DNA of 64,000 nt from Flavobacterium aquariorum. Its GTDB lineage: Bacteria; Bacteroidota; Bacteroidia; Flavobacteriales; Flavobacteriaceae. Every line of letters begins with the position of its first letter. Positions within the stretch are counted from its first letter, which is position 1. The DNA lies in the NCBI RefSeq assembly GCF_003254745.1, contig NZ_QKXH01000001.1, positions 1-64,000 of the forward strand, read 5' to 3'. The notes beneath the pieces were generated by a model that worked only from the letters and a program-made list of their open reading frames with translations, searched no databases and was not told the DNA's origin. Made by a program: the position numbers and the translations under genes. Shown here in pieces: positions 18,039-25,500 of the stretch.

Positions 18039-18080
18039 AAAATCTAAATTCTGTAATCTGCCTTCTGAGATCTTAAATCT
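18039..18080 (-). repeat. degenerate heptamer array at the stop codon of a lipoprotein gene
   Basis: On the minus strand six units follow one another: AGATTTA, AGATCTC, AGAAGGC, AGATTAC, AGAATTT, AGATTTT. The first unit contains two bases of the TAG stop of the gene ending at 18079. The unit is a variant of the AGATTGC heptamer on the other side of this intergenic gap. Confidence 0.6.
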
Positions 18081-18555
18081 ACTCCACTTTTAGAATTACG
18101 GGAAGGATAAACTGGGTTTTTACGGGTAATCCTCGCTTGATTGCCGGATGGATTTCAGGAAAACCTACTAAACGAGCCTTTAAAATACTGTCTATTTTTA
18201 CTTTATCATACATAACCGAATCTTTAGGAAACTGCGGTTCGAATTTCAAGGTGGCATTCGGGAAAATGGTCACTTTTACCTCGATAGTATCCAGCTCAGG
18301 ATAGAGCATTGCCAATGTATCGTTACACAATTTCTCCTGTATTAACTGCGTTAGTACCTCAAAGAAACATTGCTCACGTTGTTTTTTGTCTTCGATTTTA
18401 TCACAATCCACAACCGATGGATACTCGTCAACCTCTTTCCAATTGATGGACTTCAATTCCTTTTGCAATAATTCCTTTTCGGAAGGAACCTGCTTGTCAA
18501 AATATTGACAGGAATTAAAAAGGATAAAGGCTAAAAAAAGGGAATACTGCTTCAA
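18079..18555 (-). CDS. lipoprotein with a TonB-C-like C terminus
   Basis: 158 residues. The N terminus MKQYSLFLAFILFNSCQYF is a lipoprotein signal with the lipobox ending FNSC, so the mature protein is probably lipid-anchored. The last 45 residues (AIKRGLPVKTQFILPVILKVE region) resemble the C-terminal strand region of TonB-type energy transducers, but no proline-rich spacer or membrane anchor of TonB is present. The central part has Cys-containing repeats of unknown role. It ends convergent to the glycosyltransferase. The function is unassigned. Confidence 0.6.
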   Translation of the reverse strand: MKQYSLFLAFILFNSCQYFDKQVPSEKELLQKELKSINWKEVDEYPSVVDCDKIEDKKQREQCFFEVLTQLIQEKLCNDTLAMLYPELDTIEVKVTIFPNATLKFEPQFPKDSVMYDKVKIDSILKARLVGFPEIHPAIKRGLPVKTQFILPVILKVE

Positions 18556-18667
18556 TGCTTGTTATTTGAATGGGACTAATATGTTATAAAAATACAATTA
18601 TTTTTCTCATATTCGTGTACGAAATGAGTGCTGCATTTTCGGCATCAAAATTACTAAAAATATTTTT

Positions 18668-19168
18668 ATGGATATCCTGCTTTTGTTATTGGGTTTTGTT
18701 TGTGTGGTTGCGGGTATTTTTGGGAGTTTTTTGCCTGTTTTGCCTGGACCAAGCATCAGTTGGATTGGAATCGTATTGTTGTACTTTACTACAGCCGTTC
18801 CTGCTAATTATTGGATTCTGGGGATTTCTTTATTGATTACTGTTACACTAACGGTTTTGGACTATGTTATTCCTGCCAAGGGAACAAAAAAATTTGGCGG
18901 GAGCAAATATGGCATTTGGGGAACGAATATCGGTTTGATTATTGGGATTTTTGCACCAATTCCGTTGGGTTTTATTATCGGGCCGTTTGTTGGTGCTTTT
19001 ATTGGCGAACTGATTTACGATAAACAAGACCATCAACGCGCTTTGAAAGCGGCTGCTGGCTCTCTGCTAGGCTTCCTGGCTTCCTCTTTCATGAAGTTTG
19101 TCGTGTGCATGATGTATTTGGGATTGTTTCTTTGGATTGTGTGGGAGAATAGTGAGGCTTTGTTTTAA
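18668..19168 (+). CDS. DUF456 membrane protein
   Basis: 166 residues, four or five transmembrane segments. Family features: the N-terminal GFVCVVAGIFGSFLPVLPGP, the loop DYVIPAKGTKKFGGSKYGIW, and IGPFVGAFIGELI. This is the DUF456 family of unknown function, common in Bacteroidota. A TATTTTTA box ends directly at the ATG region, so the promoter is unclear. No cotranscribed neighbour. Confidence 0.85.
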   Translation: MDILLLLLGFVCVVAGIFGSFLPVLPGPSISWIGIVLLYFTTAVPANYWILGISLLITVTLTVLDYVIPAKGTKKFGGSKYGIWGTNIGLIIGIFAPIPLGFIIGPFVGAFIGELIYDKQDHQRALKAAAGSLLGFLASSFMKFVVCMMYLGLFLWIVWENSEALF

Positions 19169-19273
19169 TAAAATTCTTGACAATTAAGTTAGTTCGTTGA
19201 TTATGACAAAAAATAGGCCACGGATTTGACGGATAAAACGGATTTTACACAGATTTTTTTATTTTTAAGCATA

Positions 19274-19304
19274 AAAAAAGCCTCTCCATTTAAGGAAAGG
19301 CTTT
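19274..19304 (-). terminator. terminator of tRNA-Asp copy 1
   Basis: Minus-strand hairpin AAAGCCTTTCC / GGAGAGGCTTT followed by Ts, located just after the tRNA 3' end. Confidence 0.8.
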
Positions 19305-19316
19305 AAACAATATTTG

Positions 19317-19390
19317 CGGTCTGGACGGGACTCGAACCCGCGACCCCATGCGTGACAGGCATGTATTCTAACCAACTGAACTACCAAACC
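19317..19390 (-). tRNA. tRNA-Asp (anticodon GUC), copy 1
   Basis: Minus-strand tRNA starting GGTTTGGTAGTTCAG with acceptor GGTTTGG / CCAGACC, anticodon loop CTGTCAC (GTC) and T-arm GGGTTCGAGTCCC. The 3' CCA is not encoded. It is identical over the gene to the copy at 19635, and each copy has its own promoter and terminator. Confidence 0.97.
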
Positions 19391-19407
19391 CTGTTTTATT
19401 GCGAGTG

Positions 19408-19437
19408 CAAATATACAATAGATTTCCGTTTACGCAA
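19408..19437 (-). promoter_or_regulatory. promoter of tRNA-Asp copy 1
   Basis: Minus strand TTG (19435-19437), 19-bp spacer, TATATTTG (19408-19415). The spacer ends AAATCTATTG exactly as in the copy-2 promoter, so promoter and gene were duplicated together. Confidence 0.88.
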
Positions 19438-19485
19438 CTATTTTATAACACAAGAATCAAAAAAAAATATAACTCCTTTAAAATC

Positions 19486-19516
19486 AAAAAAGCTATCCAC
19501 AAAGTGGAAAGCTTTT
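19486..19516 (-). terminator. orphan terminator-like hairpin between the tRNA-Asp genes
   Basis: AAAAGCT-atCCAC-AAA-GTGG-aAAGCTTTT folds into a stem with a T tail on the minus strand. It lies about 80 bases downstream of the copy-2 terminator with no recognisable gene between; a 7-bp hairpin TCTCGTC/GACGAGA (about 19539-19560) occupies that gap. Confidence 0.55.
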
Positions 19517-19594
19517 CATTGGTCTAACTACAAACCGGTCTCGTCATATTAGGACGAGAAACAACACAACTAGCTTTAGATACCGTATTTGGGC

Positions 19595-19624
19595 AAAAAA
19601 GCCTTTCTGTTACGAAAGGCTTTT
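19595..19624 (-). terminator. terminator of tRNA-Asp copy 2
   Basis: Perfect stem AAAAGCCTTTC / GAAAGGCTTTT with a TGTTAC loop and a T tail in the minus direction, ten bases after the tRNA. Confidence 0.85.
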
Positions 19625-19634
19625 CCCAATATTG

Positions 19635-19708
19635 CGGTCTGGACGGGACTCGAACCCGCGACCCCATGCGTGACAGGCATGTATTCTAACCAACTGAACT
19701 ACCAAACC
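19635..19708 (-). tRNA. tRNA-Asp (anticodon GUC), copy 2
   Basis: Same sequence and structure as the copy at 19317. It lies upstream of it on the minus strand and is flanked by its own promoter (19727-19756) and terminator (19595-19624). CCA is not encoded. Confidence 0.97.
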
Positions 19709-19726
19709 TCTGCTTTATTGCGGTGG

Positions 19727-19756
19727 CAAAGATACAATAGATTTTCGTTTTCACAA
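19727..19756 (-). promoter_or_regulatory. promoter of tRNA-Asp copy 2
   Basis: Minus strand TTG (19754-19756), 19-bp spacer ending AAATCTATTG, TATCTTTG (19727-19734). Confidence 0.88.
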
Positions 19757-19794
19757 GCCTTTTATTAGAGAATTTAAAAAAAATTTCAACTGCC

Positions 19795-20721
19795 TTACCC
19801 AAACTTTTGTTTTTCAATTAGGTAGGCCGTTAAAATTTTTTCAAAACTTTCACCAACTCCCACAGGAATGTACTTTATTTTGTTTTGAGCGCAGGTTAAA
19901 GCCAACTTTTTGAAGTAATCGACCACCTGCTTTTCATACTCTTCCTTAACATTATCAGCAAAAATGACTACCTCATCTCCTGTTTCTACATCAATAAACT
20001 TCCTAGGTGCATTGTCAAAATCAAATTTAAGCTCCGTTTCGTTGTCCACCACATGAAATAAAACCACTTTATGCTTGTCGTGTTTCAAATGTTGCAAAGC
20101 ATTAAAAAGTGCTTCTTCATTTTCAGACTGAAACATATCCGTAAACAAAATAATCATCGAACGGCGATGGATTTTCTCGGCTATCTGATGCAAATAAGTA
20201 ATAGTATCTGTCTGCTTCTTCTCTTTGGAGTTATCCAAAAGTCCCTCGAGCTTGTTCAAAATCATCCTATGATGACGATCACTTCCTTTCTCAGGCGCAT
20301 AATATTCATAACTATCCGAAAATACACTTAGCCCCACTGCATCACGTTGTTTTTTCAAAAGATTCATCAAAACCGCCGAAGCCAATACCGAAAAACCTAT
20401 TTTACTCTCATAGAACTGCTGATCGTCCTTCAATTTAGGATAATGCATCGACGAGGAATTATCAATGATAATATGACATCTCAAATTCGTCTCTTCCTCA
20501 AAACATTTGGTGTACAATCGATCCGTTTTGGCAAACAACTTCCAATCTATATGTTTGGTGCTCTCTCCAGTATTATACACTTTGTGTTCGGCAAACTCTG
20601 CCGAAAATCCATGAAACGGGCTTTTGTGCATTCCCGAAATAAAGCCTTCCACCACTTGATTGGCTAACAATTCCAAATGTTGAAAACTGGATATTTTTTC
20701 TATTTGCGATTCAATCTTCAT
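19795..20721 (-). CDS. DUF58 domain protein
   Basis: 308 residues of the DUF58 family, von Willebrand A-like proteins that commonly work with MoxR AAA ATPases. The signature KVYNTGESTKHIDWKLFAKT (about 67-86) and the MIDAS-like IIDNSSSMHYPK (about 105-116) are visible. No MoxR, BatA or BatB gene is adjacent here, so it is an isolated member of that system; the partners may lie elsewhere. It follows trxA by about 95 bases with a terminator in between. Confidence 0.88.
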   Translation of the reverse strand: MKIESQIEKISSFQHLELLANQVVEGFISGMHKSPFHGFSAEFAEHKVYNTGESTKHIDWKLFAKTDRLYTKCFEEETNLRCHIIIDNSSSMHYPKLKDDQQFYESKIGFSVLASAVLMNLLKKQRDAVGLSVFSDSYEYYAPEKGSDRHHRMILNKLEGLLDNSKEKKQTDTITYLHQIAEKIHRRSMIILFTDMFQSENEEALFNALQHLKHDKHKVVLFHVVDNETELKFDFDNAPRKFIDVETGDEVVIFADNVKEEYEKQVVDYFKKLALTCAQNKIKYIPVGVGESFEKILTAYLIEKQKFG

Positions 20722-20760
20722 ATTTCAAATGTATAAAAAACTTTAGACAGTTTAATAAAC

Positions 20761-20791
20761 AAAAAAAGGCTTGACTTTCGCCAAACCTTTT
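20761..20791 (-). terminator. terminator of trxA
   Basis: Minus-strand hairpin AAAGGTTTG...CAAGCCTTT with a CGAAAG apex and a T-rich tail, about 25 bases after the trxA stop. Confidence 0.75.
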
Positions 20792-20815
20792 TATATAAAT
20801 TATAATCGTTTCCGA

Positions 20816-21133
20816 TTACAACAATGCGTCTAAGCTATCTGCATACGTTTGTTTTGGAGCCACTCCTACTTGTTTCCCTACTACTTCTCCATTATGAAAA
20901 ACCAATACTGTTGGAATATTTCTAACACCGTATTTTGCAGCAAATTCTTGGTTTGCATCTACATCTACTTTACCTACAACTACTTTACCTTCGTACTCGT
21001 TGCTAAGTTCGTCAATGATTGGTCCAACCATTCTACAAGGCCCACACCATGCTGCCCAAAAATCTACCATTACAGGTTGTGTCGATTTCAAAACTACTTC
21101 TTCAAAAGTAGCATCTGTTATTGCTAATGCCAT
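20816..21133 (-). CDS. trxA: thioredoxin
   Basis: Cytosolic disulfide reductase. 105 residues with the WCGPC active site (about residues 30-34) in FWAAWCGPCRMVGPI, the cis-proline strand NIPTVLVFHNGE, and no signal peptide. The length and motif are canonical for TrxA. A TAAATTTG box about 50 bases upstream (21182-21189) may be its -7 element; terminator at 20761-20791. Confidence 0.96.
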   Translation of the reverse strand: MALAITDATFEEVVLKSTQPVMVDFWAAWCGPCRMVGPIIDELSNEYEGKVVVGKVDVDANQEFAAKYGVRNIPTVLVFHNGEVVGKQVGVAPKQTYADSLDALL

Positions 21134-21270
21134 ACTATTTTTTATTTTATGTTTAAATGCTTATTTGTTTTAACTAGAGTACAAATTTAGAAATTAAAAA
21201 CCAACCAAATGCCATTCCCAAATTAGTTTTCATTATAAATGTATTGCTAATAGTTATTTCCAATCGATTA

Positions 21271-21350
21271 GAAGCTATTTCCAGCTGTACACTATATCTG
21301 TTGTCCCGAACCCCGGGACAACAGGATGCAGTTTCCATCTGGGCTAGGGG
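21271..21350 (-). repeat. dispersed structured element, copy E4
   Basis: Compact, apparently intact copy. In element orientation: CCCTAGCCCAGATGGAAACT, GCATCC, a perfect 10-bp hairpin (21299-21308 with 21314-21323, loop AACCC), ATATAGTGTACAGCTGG, AAATAGCTTC. It lies between trxA and the beta-barrel gene. Confidence 0.78.
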
Positions 21351-21382
21351 CATCAAGGATTTCAAGAACTTTTTTAAACAAT

Positions 21383-21411
21383 AAAAAAAGACCCTCTTTT
21401 CAGAAGGTCTT
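21383..21411 (-). terminator. terminator of the beta-barrel gene
   Basis: Minus-strand hairpin AAGACCTTCT-GAAA-AGAGGGTCTT followed by six Ts, 23 bases after the stop at 21435. Confidence 0.82.
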
Positions 21412-21434
21412 GATTCTATTTCAATTACGTTTGA

Positions 21435-22370
21435 TTACAGACTGTACTTCAATCCAAAAGTCATACCTAATCCACTAATTCCAACATAAGAACTAATATC
21501 TTCAGTAGCTTTAGTACTATCAAAACCAGCAGCATTAGTTACTTTACTGTTAGAAGTGCTGTTGATTTGCTCAACATAATCCACATGGCTTGCAGAATAT
21601 GACGCATCGGCACGGAAAGCTGTTGGAGTGTTTAATTTATCCACACCGTTTTCAGTGTACTCTTTTGTTTCTTTAGTTTTTCCATGAACAGTAAAGTTAC
21701 GGTATTCCAATTCAGCAAAAAGAGAAATGTTTTTTCCTAATTTGTAAGATGTTCCCAAAGCAGCCATAAATCCAACTGTTGGATTTGGTAATACTACGTC
21801 TTTTGCGTAAGCGGTTGTTGTACCAGCAGCAGTCGTATAAGTTCTGTTTGTTTCAATCGTTAAATCTCCAACTACAGGAACAATAACCCCTACTTTAGTA
21901 TAAGGCTCAAATCCACTTGTTTCACCAAGAAATAAAACAACAGCTGGAGCCAAATCAAAAGCAGTAATTTTACCTTCAGCAGTCCCAGTTACAAAAACAC
22001 CAGCAGCAATTTGTCTATTCACGGTTTCAACCATAGTTTTATCTTTTCCAGTAAAATAATTAAATCCCATCTCAACACCTAAACGTGGTGAAAAACGATA
22101 TCCTACATTTAAACCTGTACGAAAACCTTCTCCAAATGATCCGTGATTTGTTTCTCTAGAAGCCAAAGTGGTTCCGTTTGCAGCATAAACATCAGTGTTT
22201 GGCAATGCACCAGAAACAGTTGGGAATTCTGTTGCAGCCGTTTGGATAAAATAAGAACCTCCTAATTTAAAATACCAAGTTTCTGGCTTACTGTCTGCAG
22301 TACTTGTGGTTTGTCCTACCATAGTCATTGTAGAGACTAGTAATCCGAATAATAATAAACTCTTTTTCAT
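21435..22370 (-). CDS. outer-membrane beta-barrel protein
   Basis: 311 residues. Sec signal peptide MKKSLLLFGLLVSTMTMVGQ, then a series of amphipathic strands alternating with polar loops (GFRTGLNVGYRFSPRLGVEM, ISLFAELEYRNFTVHG) and a C-terminal strand ending in YSL, typical of an OmpW/OmpA-type barrel in Bacteroidota. Its cargo or partner is unknown. A TAAGTTTG box (22394-22401) upstream is a possible -7 element; terminator at 21383. Confidence 0.75.
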   Translation of the reverse strand: MKKSLLLFGLLVSTMTMVGQTTSTADSKPETWYFKLGGSYFIQTAATEFPTVSGALPNTDVYAANGTTLASRETNHGSFGEGFRTGLNVGYRFSPRLGVEMGFNYFTGKDKTMVETVNRQIAAGVFVTGTAEGKITAFDLAPAVVLFLGETSGFEPYTKVGVIVPVVGDLTIETNRTYTTAAGTTTAYAKDVVLPNPTVGFMAALGTSYKLGKNISLFAELEYRNFTVHGKTKETKEYTENGVDKLNTPTAFRADASYSASHVDYVEQINSTSNSKVTNAAGFDSTKATEDISSYVGISGLGMTFGLKYSL

Positions 22371-22548
22371 GATTTTTTGTTAATTAATTTGCGCAAACTT
22401 AAAATAATTTTGAGGATTCTTTAAAATCACTTTAAGCGCCTCAACACATAATTAACACTATTTATAATACTTGATGCTGTTTTTTACTATGCATGCATAA
22501 TTTTAACTAAAAAACATATTATACTATTGAAAATTTAACTTTTAAAAA

Positions 22549-25500
22549 TCAATTTAATTTAAAATTAATCTGCATTTTCTCCAATTCAAACAACAGTTCA
22601 TTCGAAATTTGAACTTTTAGTTTTCTACTCGGCATAGATAATTTGGTCACCACTTTTATTTCTTCCACTTCTGTGACTGGCTTTATCTCAGCCAACTCAG
22701 TTCCTTCTTCATTTTCATCGACAAAAGACTCTTCTTCATTTTCAACAAACTCAGGTGTAGCCTCAACAATTCGCTTTATTTTTTCAAGCTCCATAATTTC
22801 AAAAGACACTGTATTGTCTCCTCTATGATCTTGAAAAAGACGATTCAGTTTATGGATAAATTCAGTCTCAATGTCTTTTATATTCAACAAAAGAATTAAC
22901 TTTTTGGCAAAGGTACTCAACACATCTTGCAAGTACTGCACTAGTACAAACTGCATTCTAGGATCTGTTTTTTTACCTGTATCTTGATTTACCCAACCTT
23001 CTTTTATCATCACTTTCATGAATGTAAAATTGTTTTGGATAAAGAAATGCCTAAACTTTAAATACTCTTCTCCAAAAATTTTAAATTCATAACTCTCGTC
23101 ATATCCTTCCAACATAAAGGTTCCCCATCCTTTTCCGTTTTTGGCCACGCGGTGCTGTACATTAGTGATAATTCCACCGAAAGTCAAGTTCTTGCCAACA
23201 TACGCTTCCATGTTTTTAAGGGCTTCCAGCTTGGCATTACAAAAATATTTCATTTCAAATTTGTAATCATCCAGCGGATGTCCCGAAATATAAATTCCAA
23301 CCACCTCTTTCTCTTTCGCCAATTTTTCCATCGTGCTCCAGTCTTCACAAGGAGGTACTACTGGTTCCGCGATTTGTACATCACTACTCTCACCAAACAA
23401 ACTCACCTGTGATGAATTTTCATTCTCCTGAAATTTGGATCCATATTTAATCGATTTTTCATAGAATGTAATACCATCACCGTCATCGTGAAAATATTGG
23501 GCTCTGGTTGTCCCTTCGAATGAATCAAATCCACCGGCCAAGATTAAATTTTCCAATGCTTTTTTATTTGCTGCGCGCAAGTCAATACGTTTGGTCAAGT
23601 CAAAAATAGACTTGTATTTCCCATCTTTTCTGTTTTCTACAATAGTTGCCACCGCTCCTTGCCCCACTCCTTTTATAGCTCCCATTCCAAAACGGACAGC
23701 ATAATCATCATTTACCGTAAACTTGTAAAACGATTCATTGACATCAGGTCCAAGAACCTGCAATCCCATACGCTTACATTCTTCCATAAAGAAAGAAACC
23801 TGCTTAATATCACTCATATTATTGGACAAAACCGCAGCCATATATTCTGCAGGATAATGAGCCTTTAGATAGGCCGTTTGATACGCAATCCAAGCATAAC
23901 AAGTAGAGTGCGATTTATTAAAGGCATAACTCGCAAAAGCTTCCCAGTCTTTCCAAATTTTCTCCAAAATCTTTGCATCATGTCCTTTTTCGGCCGCTTG
24001 GGTAACGAACTTAGGTTTCATTTTGTCCAGTACATCCTTCTGTTTCTTACCCATGGCTTTACGCAAAACATCAGCCTCACCCTTTGTAAAACCTGCCAAC
24101 GACTGGGACAAAAGCATTACCTGCTCCTGGTAAACGGTAATTCCATAAGTTTCGGATAGATATTCAGCGCAGGCATCCAAATCGTATTTGATTTCTTCAT
24201 CGCCATTTTTTCTTCGGACGAAAGAAGGAATATACTCCAAAGGTCCCGGACGATACAATGCATTCATCGCAATCAAATCCCCGAAAACCGTCGGTTTCAA
24301 ATCTTTCATGTATTTTTGCATTCCGGGTGACTCGTATTGGAATATACCAACCGTTTCACCTCTTTGGAACAGCTCGTATGTTTTGACGTCGTCGATCGGA
24401 AAAGTATCGGGATCCAATTGAATTCCAGTTCTGTACTTGACCAATTTTACGGTATCTTTTATCAAAGTAAGGGTCTTCAGACCCAAAAAATCCATCTTTA
24501 ACAGTCCTGCACTTTCGGCAACGGAGTTATCGAATTGAGTAACATACAAATCCGAATCTTTGGCAGTCGTTACAGGAACGAAATTGGTGATATCCGATGG
24601 GGTGATAATTACACCACAGGCGTGAATACCTGTATTCCGCATCGAGCCCTCCAATATTTTAGCCTGCTGAATGGTTTCTCCCGCTAAGCTATCTTCATTG
24701 GCAATGGCAATCAGCTCTTTTACATTTTCAAACTCATCCGATCGCAAGGCTTTTTTAACCTCATCCTCACTTTCAGAAATAAAACGGGCCAAATTCCATT
24801 TGGATGGCATCATTCCTGGAATCAGTTTTGCAATCCTGTCGGCTTCAAACAAAGGCAAGTCCAATACACGGGCCGTATCACGAATAGCCGATTTGGTCGC
24901 CATTTTACCATAAGTAATAATTTGCGCCACCTGATTGGCTCCATATTTATTGATTACATAATCCATTACACGACCACGGCCCTCATCATCAAAATCGATA
25001 TCAATATCGGGCATGGACACACGATCCGGATTCAGGAAACGCTCAAAAAGCAAATCATACTTAATCGGGTCTATATTCGTAATTCCTAAACAATATGCCA
25101 CCGCCGAACCTGCAGCCGAACCACGGCCGGGCCCAACCGAAACATCCATTTCTCTGGCTTTGGCAATAAAATCCTGTACAATCAGGAAGTAACCCGGATA
25201 TCCTGAATTGGAAATCGTGAGTAACTCAAAATCCAATCGTTCCTGAATGTCGGGAGTAATTTCGCCGTATCTTTTTTCTGCGCCAACCATTGTAAGGTGA
25301 CGCAAATATTTGTTTTCACCTCGAACACCTCCATCAGCCTCATCTTCTGGAACTATAAATTCTTCTGGAATATCATACTTAGGAAGCAATACGTCGCGAT
25401 ACAGCGAATAAATTTCGACCTTGTCTACAATTTCCTGAATATTCACAATGGCATCGGGCAAATCGGCGAAGAGTTTTTTCATTTCCTCTTCCGACTTATA

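Noticed and set aside
19795-20721. Complete MoxR/Bat aerotolerance operon
   Set aside because: Only the DUF58 gene is present; the neighbours are trxA and tRNA genes.
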